A DNA stretch of 7,942 nucleotides, from positions 1 to 7,942 of the forward strand of contig JAFAWC010000597.1 of NCBI GenBank assembly GCA_019242135.1, written 5' to 3'. The translations under genes and the position numbers were made by a program. The notes beneath the pieces are model-generated. The model had not been told where the DNA came from and searched no databases. It was given only the letters and a program-made list of their open reading frames with translations. Shown one piece after another: positions 1 through 4,992 of this stretch. Numbering within the stretch: the stretch's first letter is position 1; each line of letters opens with the position of its first letter. The DNA comes from Mycobacteriaceae bacterium. GTDB lineage: Bacteria; Actinomycetota; Actinomycetes; Mycobacteriales; Mycobacteriaceae.

Positions 1-158
1 TGCTCGTGGCCCAGCGCAGGCAGCATCCGGCCCAGCGTCTCGACCAGCTCCAACCAATCGGTGTGCTCGGCGGTGCTCATCAGCTCGACGGGCTGCTCGG
101 CACGCTCGGCCAGCGCAGCGAAAACCGCCCGGACCTTCTCAAACGCCGCCGAACTCAT
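1..158 (-). CDS. Probable DUF222/13E12-family protein, N-terminal fragment
   Basis: The reading frame starts at ATG 158 and stays open to the left edge, giving the first 52 residues of a protein whose remainder lies outside the window. The segment MSTAEHTDWLELVETLGRML followed by PALGHE matches, as I remember it, the N-terminal pattern of mycobacterial 13E12-repeat proteins (an early LxxxER..LEKVxRRLPxxxHxLINQL-like helix). That family carries a DUF222 domain followed by a C-terminal HNH nuclease motif. Neither diagnostic part can be seen here, so the call rests on resemblance of a short helical N-terminus. Start choice is supported by TACGTT at 170-165 exactly six bases before the ATG, the layout of a leaderless mycobacterial transcript. 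It diverges from an enoyl-CoA hydratase remnant. Alternative: an unrelated helical protein. Confidence 0.55.
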   Translation of the reverse strand, partial: MSSAAFEKVRAVFAALAERAEQPVELMSTAEHTDWLELVETLGRMLPALGHE

Positions 159-164
159 ATAGAC

Positions 165-170
165 AACGTA
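165..170 (-). promoter_or_regulatory. -10 element (TACGTT) for the 13E12-like gene
   Basis: TACGTT on the minus strand fits the mycobacterial SigA -10 consensus TANNNT. Six bases separate it from ATG 158, which would place the transcription start on or next to the A of the start codon. No convincing -35 or Shine-Dalgarno is visible, as expected for a leaderless gene. Confidence 0.45.
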
Positions 171-217
171 GGAATGCCGACCGACACATCCTTGCGCCGT
201 GACCTCAATCGCCGGAG

Positions 218-244
218 TTATCCACAACCCCCGTTTCATCCACA
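218..244 (+). other. DnaA-box-like TTATCCACA with a second ATCCACA
   Basis: TTATCCACA at 218-226 is a perfect match to the classical DnaA box, and ATCCACA recurs at 238-244, 18 bp downstream. The second copy overlaps the palindrome CACATGTG (241-248). Both sit in the divergent gap between the 13E12-like gene and the hydratase remnant. There is no box cluster or AT-rich unwinding region, so this is not an origin. It may be a stray box or a repeat associated with the upstream region of this gene family. Confidence 0.25.
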
Positions 245-273
245 TGTGTCGGGTTTCAGCGCTGGAAGATCTT

Positions 274-279
274 TACATT
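274..279 (+). promoter_or_regulatory. -10 element (TACATT) in front of the hydratase remnant
   Basis: TACATT matches TANNNT and lies six bases before GTG 286, the apparent start of the enoyl-CoA hydratase fragment. The promoter therefore looks intact although the gene behind it is broken. Confidence 0.4.
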
Positions 280-285
280 ACCGAG

Positions 286-494
286 GTGACCCTCATCCTC
301 ACCGATCAACCGAGAGCGGACGTCACCGTCGTCACGCTCAACAACCCGGCTCGCCTCAACGCGCTGAGCATGGCGATGGTGGCGCAATTGCTCGACACCC
401 TTTGACGCGCTGGCCAAGTCGGACTGCCGAGTCGTGATCCTTTACCGGGCGGTCGCAGGACCGGTGCAGCACAGCGCAACGGATATCCCACTAA
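286..494 (+). pseudogene. Decayed, truncated enoyl-CoA hydratase (crotonase superfamily)
   Basis: From GTG 286 the frame reads VTLILTDQPRADVTVVTLNN, then PARLNALSMAM and VAQLLDTL, the typical crotonase N-terminus with the NxPxxxNALS motif. It then stops at TGA 403-405. Shifting frame at the TTT run 401-403 restores DALAKSDCRVVIL, the expected next segment. A second shift at the TTT run 441-443 gives ILTG followed by a degraded CS...ISH segment and TAA at 492-494. Both lesions look like one extra T in a short T run. An intact family member has roughly 250-270 residues, including an oxyanion-hole GFCxGxD region and the catalytic core. Only about 69 codons remain and the rest is absent. The remnant ends where the convergent gene's stop codon lies, so the truncation point may be an old rearrangement junction. 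Function in fatty-acid beta-oxidation is lost. Confidence 0.8.
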
Positions 495-1425
495 GCCAGC
501 AGCGCCACGTCCGGAAGCCGAGTGTCGGTGAGCAGCTCGAACATCGCCCGGCGCGTCGCGGTCAACTCAGGAGAACCGTTGCCGGACAATTCGATACGGC
601 ACGACGCCACCGCCGAGTTGTAACAGTACTTCGTCTTGCCGTTGGTGTCGGTGTAGTTGAGGCCGATGACATCGCGGGGCGCGGCGGTGATCGATCCGTC
701 GAGTGTGACGTCGCCGAACCGACCGAAAAGGACCACTGAAACGGTCGATACTCGGCACTGGTCCGTCGCGCAGCCATGACCGAGCGCACCGCGAATTCGC
801 GGCCGTCATGGCGGAACACCAGCAGGGTGACCGGTGGCAACGTGATGGGCCCCCACCCGGCGCGTGCGGTGACGATCTCAAGTGAGGACAGCGGTGCGTC
901 GTCAAAACCGCACACCTGACCGAACGCGTAGCCCGGGGTGTGACGCCGACCCCAGTTGTGGTTCACACTGCCTGTCCATCCATCGACGTCGAATCGGACC
1001 TCATCGACGACGATGTGCCCGTCGAAGCGCGCCAACGGTGAGCGGACTTGGGTCTTTGCCGACGGGAACCACGCGGAGTACTGGCGCTCAGTCAACAACT
1101 TGACGGGCTCGCCCCCCGCGGCGATCCGCAGCTCCCATGACGCGGTGCGCGGGCCCGTCAGCGACCCGCGAGCGCAGGTGTCGTCGAGCAGCGTGTTGCC
1201 GATCCGGGCGGTCCACGGGTCACTGCCGAATGCGGCGTCTTCGATCGGGTGCGGCTGCTTGCGCGCGCAGGTCCCGGCGCCGTCGGGGTCGAACATCATC
1301 ACCCAGACGTCGGCGCTGGCCGCCCCTTCACTGGTCCACAGCAGAGTCTCCCGCAGCCACAGGGCCTGCGGGCGGGCCGGATGGTTGGCGCGGATGAACC
1401 GGCTTTCGTAATGTTTCGCGGTCAC
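491..1425 (-). CDS. Lipocalin/CrtC-AttH-like protein, frameshifted near 727
   Basis: Translation from GTG 1425 gives 233 residues ending in RPFQWSF. After that the frame runs into low-complexity sequence and stops only at 562. Moving to the adjacent frame at the T run (plus strand AAAA 726-729) continues naturally as FGRFGDVTLDGSITAAPRD, through NYTDTNGKTKYCYNSAVASC to TAG at 491-493, for a repaired length of about 311 residues. Beta-rich sequence and a central SVNHNWG motif (around residue 157) followed by YAFGQVCGFDD resemble the DHxWG-containing lipocalin-fold proteins of the CrtC/AttH and tocopherol-cyclase-like group, so a hydrophobic-ligand role is conceivable. I cannot name a substrate. 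The GTG start overlaps the TGA of the small membrane protein upstream (GTGA, 1422-1425), implying translational coupling. The frameshift could be a real mutation, a homopolymer sequencing error, or less likely -1 slippage. No signal peptide is seen. Confidence 0.7.
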
Positions 1426-1583
1426 GCCGAGCCGCTAGATTCGCTGAGACGCTGGTGCAGGCGAGCGCGAATCTCGTCGGGCGAGTAAGCGTTACGCCTG
1501 CGCTGGTCGCGGGCCACCAGCACGCCGCCGGCGGCGACCCCGAGTAGGCCGGCCAGTCCCACCCACTTCCACATTTTGCGCAT
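1422..1583 (-). CDS. Small single-pass membrane protein, hypothetical
   Basis: This 53-residue protein begins MRKMWKWVGLAGLLG, has one hydrophobic segment (about residues 5-24), then a positive cluster ARDQRRR and an amphipathic tail SPDEIRARLHQRL. The pattern suggests one membrane span with a basic cytoplasmic tail. I do not recognise a named family, though short proteins of this shape are common in mycobacteria. Three in-frame ATGs exist near the front (1595, 1583, 1574). I prefer 1583 because TATGCT lies seven bases upstream as a leaderless -10; starting at 1595 would add MLTT. The stop TGA overlaps the GTG start of the lipocalin-like gene, so the two probably form a two-gene operon and may act together, for example as a membrane anchor with a ligand-binding partner (inference). 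Longer readings starting further upstream would cover the divergent gene and look unlikely. Confidence 0.65.
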   Translation of the reverse strand: MRKMWKWVGLAGLLGVAAGGVLVARDQRRRNAYSPDEIRARLHQRLSESSGSA

Positions 1584-1590
1584 CGTGGTC

Positions 1591-1600
1591 AGCATAAGCT
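1591..1600. promoter_or_regulatory. Overlapping divergent -10 elements (AGCATAAGCT)
   Basis: TAAGCT at 1595-1600 (+) lies six bases before GTG 1607, and TATGCT at 1596-1591 (-) lies seven bases before ATG 1583. The two elements share two base pairs, so RNA polymerase could open this site in one direction at a time. Each promoter's upstream region is inside the opposite gene. Confidence 0.4.
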
Positions 1601-1606
1601 GCTGTC

Positions 1607-2302
1607 GTGGACGAGCACACCGTCTCGCTCTCGCGAGCGTTAGCGGAAACGCGAACCGGCGACATCTGGCTGTTCCGCGGACGTTCGCGGCCCGATCGGG
1701 CGATTCAATCGATGACAAACAGCCCGATCAACCACGTCGGTATGACGGTGGCGATCGACGACCTGCCGCCGTTGATGTGGCATGCCGAGCTCGGCAACAA
1801 GCTCACCGACATGTGGACCGGAACACAGCAGCGCGGCGTTCAGCTCAACGACGCGCGGGAGTCGGTGGAGCAGTGGATCTCTCGTTACGGTCAACGATGC
1901 TGGCTACGGCAACTCACGCCATATGCGACGGCAGAACAGGAAGACCGGATGCTGCGGGTGATCGCGCGGATGGACGGCACTCCGTTTCCGAGCACGATCC
2001 GGCTGACGGCTCGCTGGTTTCGCGGGCGGATTCCCCCACCGGCCGATATTGCCAGAGGAATTCCATTCCTGGACAAACGACTTGGAGATTCGGCCCAGCG
2101 CAGGAAGGCTGCCCGCCGCAGCGTCGGAATGGAAACCGCCTACTGCGCCGAGACAGTCGCCATCACCTACGAGGAGATGGGGCTGCTGTCGACGCACAAA
2201 CACTCGAATTGGTTCGACCCAGGCTCGTTTTGGAGCGGTGACACCCTGCCGCTGGCGGAGGGATACAAGCTCGGCGACGAGATCGCCGTTCAGTTGGACT
2301 AG
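1607..2302 (+). CDS. Permuted papain-fold (YiiX/NlpC-P60-like) hydrolase, putative
   Basis: The 231-residue product starts at GTG 1607. Near the N-terminus it shows TGDIWLFRG (residues 17-25) and a polar stretch leading to NHVGMTV with His43. Near the C-terminus it has ETAYCAETVAITYEEMG with Cys180. A GD-[IL]-[WL]-F motif with an early His in a [SN]HVG context and a late [YF]C[AS]E Cys is the signature of circularly permuted papain-like proteins of the YiiX/YaeF type, in which the catalytic His precedes the Cys. Members are thought to cleave amide or lipid-ester bonds; the substrate here is unknown. No signal peptide or membrane span is evident, so a cytosolic location is likely. The -10 TAAGCT six bases ahead supports the start. 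It diverges from the small membrane protein with a 23-bp gap, and its TAG overlaps the convergent monooxygenase stop (shared CTAG, 2299-2302). Confidence 0.75.
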   Translation: MDEHTVSLSRALAETRTGDIWLFRGRSRPDRAIQSMTNSPINHVGMTVAIDDLPPLMWHAELGNKLTDMWTGTQQRGVQLNDARESVEQWISRYGQRCWLRQLTPYATAEQEDRMLRVIARMDGTPFPSTIRLTARWFRGRIPPPADIARGIPFLDKRLGDSAQRRKAARRSVGMETAYCAETVAITYEEMGLLSTHKHSNWFDPGSFWSGDTLPLAEGYKLGDEIAVQLD

Positions 2303-2622
2303 TCGACGGAGAGCTCGGCGAGCTTCGACCAGCCGGTCGCTTCGATGGTCTCGCTGATGATCTTCGGAGTGGACACCAACGCCTGCGGCAGATCGCGCTG
2401 TGCCGCCTTGAAGTGGTCGCTGTTGACGTGCGCCGCCCCGGCGTCGCCGTCGCGGAAGGCCTCCACGAGAACATATTCCGCCGGATCATCGAGGCTTCGT
2501 GACCACTCGAACCAGAGATTGCCCTCCTCGCCTCTTGTCGCTTCGGTGAACGGCGCGACGAGCTCGGGCCAGCGGTCGGTCCACTCGGGCTTGGTCTGGA
2601 ACTTCACGACGATGAAGATCAT
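2299..2622 (-). CDS. ABM-domain (YgiN-like) putative quinol monooxygenase
   Basis: This 107-residue protein has the compact ferredoxin-like alpha+beta ABM fold. Strand 1 is MIFIVVKFQTKP, helix 1 is the ELVAPFTEATRGEEGNLWFE region, the central strand is EYVLVEAFRD, then AHVNSDHFKAA (the usual His plus HF pair near the active cavity), and a last strand PKIISETIEA. Length and strand order are normal for the family. Such proteins are small dimers that oxidise quinols or polyketide-like compounds without a metal or flavin, or act in heme or peroxide metabolism; the substrate cannot be read from sequence. The start ATG 2622 has TACCGT six bases upstream, so the transcript is probably leaderless. 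The stop overlaps the convergent papain-fold gene by four bases. It diverges from the small gene at 2685. Confidence 0.9.
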   Translation of the reverse strand: MIFIVVKFQTKPEWTDRWPELVAPFTEATRGEEGNLWFEWSRSLDDPAEYVLVEAFRDGDAGAAHVNSDHFKAAQRDLPQALVSTPKIISETIEATGWSKLAELSVD

Positions 2623-2628
2623 GGCGGA

Positions 2629-2634
2629 ACGGTA
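2629..2634 (-). promoter_or_regulatory. -10 element (TACCGT) for the ABM monooxygenase
   Basis: TACCGT on the minus strand matches TANNNT and sits six bases before ATG 2622, consistent with leaderless initiation at the start codon. Confidence 0.45.
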
Positions 2635-2648
2635 TCGCCTGGGTGGGC

Positions 2649-2677
2649 TACGGTTGATGCCAACGAGCGGATGGGAG
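2649..2677 (+). promoter_or_regulatory. -10 (TACGGT) and ribosome binding site (GGGAG) for the 85-residue gene
   Basis: TACGGT at 2649-2654 fits TANNNT and would start transcription near 2661, leaving a leader of about 24 bases. GGGAG at 2673-2677 lies seven bases before ATG 2685, a workable Shine-Dalgarno. Unlike most neighbours, this gene appears to have a leader. Confidence 0.35.
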
Positions 2678-2684
2678 CAAAGTC

Positions 2685-2942
2685 ATGAGAATCCGGTTCC
2701 GGTATGTGACGGTCGAGGTCGACGACCGGCTGCGTCAGCGCCTGGCCGCAGCGGTCGACCGGGTCCGTGCCGATCTCACCGCATACCTGCGCATCGCCTC
2801 CGATGACGTCGGCGAGGCGAGCAACCGGCTACGCGGGGTGTGCGATCGGGCCGCGGAACGCGTGGATGTCACGTTGACGACTGTTAACGACCGGATCGAC
2901 CCGGCAGAGGGCGCTACAACGCGGCGACTCACCGCGGTCTAG
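2685..2942 (+). CDS. Hypothetical small charged helical protein
   Basis: This 85-residue product starts at ATG 2685 behind GGGAG and opens with a short strand (MRIRFRYVTVEVDD). It continues with two predicted amphipathic helices rich in Arg and Asp (DRLRQRLAAAVDRVRADLTA and ASNRLRGVCDRAAERVDVTL) and ends in TTRRLTAV. The helices have hydrophobic residues at heptad-like spacing, so a small coiled coil or helical hairpin is plausible. There is one cysteine, no signal peptide and no membrane span. I recognise no family. It is a real-gene candidate because it has an RBS, a plausible -10 and actinobacterial codon use, and because it fits neatly between its neighbours: 62 bp from the divergent monooxygenase and 9 bp from the convergent 79-residue gene. 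It could still be a chance frame. Confidence 0.55.
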   Translation: MRIRFRYVTVEVDDRLRQRLAAAVDRVRADLTAYLRIASDDVGEASNRLRGVCDRAAERVDVTLTTVNDRIDPAEGATTRRLTAV

Positions 2943-2951
2943 CGCGCCGGC

Positions 2952-3191
2952 TCACCAGTGGCGAAGGTGCGACCTGCCCACTTCGTAGCCGGTGGGAAAC
3001 GACTTCTCGATCACCCGGAACCGGTCGTTGGCCTTGGACTCGAGCTCCAGGACGACGCAGCCGTCGCAGACGCACTTCGATTCCAGGACCTTGTAGTGCT
3101 CCCCGCCACCGTTGATGTCGGTGATCGGGTCGCCCGAGCGAAGCGCCTCGACCGGCACGAGTTCGCTGGAGCTTAGAAAGTGTGACTCCAC
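2952..3191 (-). CDS. Hypothetical 79-residue protein with a CxCxxC motif
   Basis: From GTG 3191 the product reads VESHFLSSSELVPVEALRSG, then a segment containing DINGGGEHYKVLES, then KCVCDGCVVLELES and RFRVIEKSFPTGYEVGR. The alternating hydrophobic pattern suggests a small beta-barrel (SH3/KOW-like). Cys40, Cys42 and Cys45 form a tight CxCxxC cluster at the centre that could bind a metal or form a redox site (inference). I do not recognise a family. The frame is open further upstream (to TTG 3308), but that would overlap the peptidase gene. GTG 3191 is preferred because TACTGT (3204-3199) lies seven bases before it, as for other leaderless starts here. It ends nine bases from the convergent helical-protein gene. 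Confidence 0.6.
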   Translation of the reverse strand: MESHFLSSSELVPVEALRSGDPITDINGGGEHYKVLESKCVCDGCVVLELESKANDRFRVIEKSFPTGYEVGRSHLRHW

Positions 3192-3198
3192 CCCGGCA

Positions 3199-3204
3199 AC
3201 AGTA
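3199..3204 (-). promoter_or_regulatory. -10 element (TACTGT) for the CxCxxC protein
   Basis: TACTGT on the minus strand matches TANNNT and lies seven bases before GTG 3191. It decides this start over longer alternatives and implies transcription independent of the peptidase gene upstream. Confidence 0.45.
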
Positions 3205-3279
3205 AGCCAAACAAGCTCGCTAGGGAACGGCTTCGGCGCGACCCTCGGGACAAAGCCCTGCGCAGCGCGCGTGGCAACG

Positions 3280-3876
3280 CTAGATCGCCGAGTCCGGCAC
3301 AGGAGCAAGCGGTTGGTCGGGGTTGGGCGCGTCGACCGCCACTACGACAGGCTCCGCAGGGCTGTCCACAGCGGGCCCGGGTGCGGGGACCGCGTCCGGT
3401 GGCGGCAAATCCGGTGCAGGCGCGTCGGGGGCCGGCAGATCCGGCGCAGCGTCCGGCGTGTCTGCGCTCACCGGCAGGTACATGTGGTGGGTGAACTGCC
3501 GCTCGTACGCGCCGAGACCGCCGATGGCCACGCCACCGTGCTCACCACTGGAGACCGGAGTCCCGTCGGGCAGCGTCACGGCCGTGTGGCCGCCGTTCCA
3601 GCCGATCACCAGATCGCCGGGCTGTCCGGTCCCGTACTGGAAGCCGCGCGCCAGAAGCGCCGATTCCTCGTTGGCCGTGTGAAACCGGTCGCCGAAAGCG
3701 GGCCGGCCGGTGGCCACATTCGCAACCCATGAGGCAAGGCCGGAACAATCGGTTCCCGCGGGCGAATCCCCGCCTGTGATATACGGCGTTCCGGTGACTC
3801 CCTGCAGGAATGTCATCAAAGTCGTCGCTAAAACAAACATGACGACGCACGTTAACCACCGAATCGTGACGGCCAC
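3280..3876 (-). CDS. Secreted NlpC/P60-type cysteine peptidase with Pro/Ala/Asp tail
   Basis: The 198-residue protein starts at GTG 3876, the first possible start after an in-frame TAA. Residues 1-29 form a signal peptide or membrane anchor (TIRWLTCVVMFVLATTLMTF core). The catalytic domain (about 30-135) begins at once with TGTPYITGGDSPAGTDCSG. Cys44 in DCSG is the nucleophile, His97 in WNGGHTAV is the likely base, and His113 or His130/131 could complete the triad. Residues 136-198 are a disordered tail of DAPAPDLPPPDA-like repeats, as in cell-wall-associated mycobacterial proteins. This compact variant resembles, from memory, the peptidase modules of mycobacteriophage lysins and tape-measure proteins, so it may hydrolyse peptidoglycan stem peptides. 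No good Shine-Dalgarno is seen. TAATTT (3882-3877) abuts the GTG, so a start at ATG 3840 behind TAACGT is possible but gives a poorer signal peptide. It is flanked upstream by an AT-rich gap. Confidence 0.75.
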   Translation of the reverse strand: MAVTIRWLTCVVMFVLATTLMTFLQGVTGTPYITGGDSPAGTDCSGLASWVANVATGRPAFGDRFHTANEESALLARGFQYGTGQPGDLVIGWNGGHTAVTLPDGTPVSSGEHGGVAIGGLGAYERQFTHHMYLPVSADTPDAAPDLPAPDAPAPDLPPPDAVPAPGPAVDSPAEPVVVAVDAPNPDQPLAPVPDSAI

Positions 3877-4259
3877 AAATTATGTGGTGCTCATCACGTT
3901 TTTGCTGGCACATGACGTAGACTACAAATCTCAAAAATCTGATTGGTGATTAGCGCAGATCAGGGTGTTTACGCAGGTAAGCGTCTAGTGCTGGGGGATC
4001 GGACAGAGTGGGTCGGACGCCCGGACAGAGCAGCGCATTCAGTGTCCAAATCGAGATTTAGATGTTTGCTGCCGGTGACGTAATTGCGAATTCTGAGCGA
4101 TCCGATTAAAGCAGATGTTTTGCGTTTTGCTGTGGGAATTATCACACCCGACGCTAAAGGTGCACGTGCCGTCCGTTTCGGCATACATAAAATGACTTCT
4201 TCACACGTCGAACCCGAACTCGACGTCGGCCGTGACAAGCCGGTGGCCGGTTGGCCACA
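3877..4259. other. AT-rich 383-bp gap without a convincing gene
   Basis: This stretch separates the peptidase from the DUF4333 gene. Its composition drops clearly: by eye, 3901-3960 and 4061-4140 are about 40-45% G+C, while the surrounding genes look well above 60%. It holds A/T runs and sequences such as AATTGCGAATTC and GATTAAAGCAG. Open frames exist (89 codons on the minus strand from 4238; 23 codons on the plus strand from 4192) but lack familiar sequence, RBS or mycobacterial codon use. The right end contains the hairpin behind the DUF4333 stop. The minus-strand TAGTCT near 3925 could be a promoter for the peptidase. It may be acquired DNA, a long regulatory leader or a small RNA locus. 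Confidence 0.5.
4243..4258 (-). terminator. Hairpin directly after the DUF4333 stop codon
   Basis: GTGGCC-GGTT-GGCCAC forms a perfect 6-bp G+C-rich stem with a four-base loop, beginning one base past the TAG of the DUF4333 gene (4260-4262). There is no U tract, which is usual for mycobacterial terminator candidates. The stem is short, so the call is moderate. Confidence 0.4.
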
Positions 4260-4781
4260 CTAAGCCTTCGCGATGTCGTAGTGGACATTGGTGCCGTCGA
4301 CGCTGGTTACCTTGACGCTAATCGGCACGGTGTCGCCGCCATCGACGAGCTGACACGTCATGGTGACTCCCACGACGCCGATCAGGTTACCTGGGCAGTT
4401 CACCGACTCGGGCTGGTGCCCGAGCTGAGGGGCGGCCCAGTTGGAAATGGCCTGAACCACGTCTCCCTTGTCGACGTTGAGGAAGTTGATGTCGTAGTGC
4501 ACGTTGACGCCGTCGACGTTGGTGACCTTGACGGTGACAGGGAACGTCTGGCCACTGTCCCTGGCTTGGCAGTCCATTGTCGCCCCGACTGATGCTTTTA
4601 GATTGTCGGGGCAGGTCACCGAATCGGGCTTGTGACCGGTCTTGTCGTTCATCTTCGAGCTGACGGTGTTGGCGACGTCGTTTTTGTCGACGCTCTTCTC
4701 CGATGAACAACCCGAGCCGGCCAGTGCGAGCGCGGCCAGTGCGGAGATGACAACCGTCGTGCGCATCGTGCCGGTAAACAT
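4260..4781 (-). CDS. Exported protein with two DUF4333 domains, probable lipoprotein
   Basis: The 173-residue product has an N-terminal signal (MRTTVVISALAALALAGSGC). Cys25 in GSGC is a candidate lipidation site, although the lipobox is weak because position -3 is Gly. Two homologous DUF4333 domains follow, about residues 31-98 and 105-171. Each carries a Cys pair (57/71 and 129/143) in SVxCPxNL and TMxCQ contexts and ends in KVTxVDGxNVHYDI. The pairs probably form one disulfide per domain outside the membrane (inference). DUF4333 is a mycobacterial/actinobacterial domain of unknown function, usually single, so this is a tandem duplication. ATG 4781 is preferred because GAGGAG (4791-4786) lies four bases upstream; ATG 4766 (MRTTVV) is also possible. 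It runs in the same direction as ychF, from which it is separated by a terminator-like hairpin. Confidence 0.88.
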   Translation of the reverse strand: MFTGTMRTTVVISALAALALAGSGCSSEKSVDKNDVANTVSSKMNDKTGHKPDSVTCPDNLKASVGATMDCQARDSGQTFPVTVKVTNVDGVNVHYDINFLNVDKGDVVQAISNWAAPQLGHQPESVNCPGNLIGVVGVTMTCQLVDGGDTVPISVKVTSVDGTNVHYDIAKA

Positions 4782-4785
4782 GGTG

Positions 4786-4791
4786 CTCCTC
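4786..4791 (-). promoter_or_regulatory. Shine-Dalgarno GAGGAG for the DUF4333 gene
   Basis: GAGGAG on the minus strand is the strongest ribosome binding site in the window, four bases before ATG 4781. It sets this gene apart from the mostly leaderless neighbours and favours 4781 over the inner ATG 4766. Confidence 0.6.
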
Positions 4792-4943
4792 GTTCGATCC
4801 CGCTACGCCAGGAAGCTTGACACACGCGCGGTGATTTCGCGGGGAAAGTGAGTCGCCGGATCGTCATTGATGTGCGGTCTAGTCGTTTTCGTCGGCGTCA
4901 AACACGGTGCAGTCCCGGGTCGCTTGTTCACGGGGTCTGCCCT

Positions 4944-4974
4944 GAGGCCAAGGTCGAGGCTCGACCTTGGCCTC
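4944..4974 (-). terminator. Strong hairpin downstream of ychF
   Basis: GAGGCCAAGGTCGA (4944-4957), loop GGC, and TCGACCTTGGCCTC (4961-4974) form a perfect 14-bp stem starting 18 bases after the ychF stop. A second pair, GCCCTGA (4939-4945) and TCAGGGC (4983-4989), could pair around it as an outer stem. There is no U tract on either strand. Position and strength fit a terminator or 3' stabiliser between ychF and the DUF4333 gene. Confidence 0.65.
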
Positions 4975-4992
4975 CGGAGGCGTCAGGGCCTG

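Noticed and set aside
562..730. C-terminal 54 residues of the first frame of the lipocalin-like gene
   Set aside because: The sequence turns into Ser/Thr/Arg-rich low complexity after the T run, while the adjacent frame continues a normal protein, so this tail is a frameshift product.
2952..3308. Longer version of the CxCxxC gene starting at TTG 3308
   Set aside because: It would overlap the peptidase gene and use a rare start, while GTG 3191 has a well-placed -10.
3969..4238. 89-codon minus-strand open frame in the AT-rich gap
   Set aside because: No RBS, no recognisable domain, atypical codon use and low-complexity ends; kept as part of the gap rather than as a gene.
4192..4263. Plus-strand mini-ORF of 23 codons (MTSSHVEPELDVGRDKPVAG...)
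   Set aside because: Very short, no clear RBS, and its 3' part coincides with the hairpin behind the DUF4333 gene; likely chance.
4817..4822. TTGACA on the plus strand as a -35 element
   Set aside because: No -10 at suitable spacing and no plus-strand gene follows.
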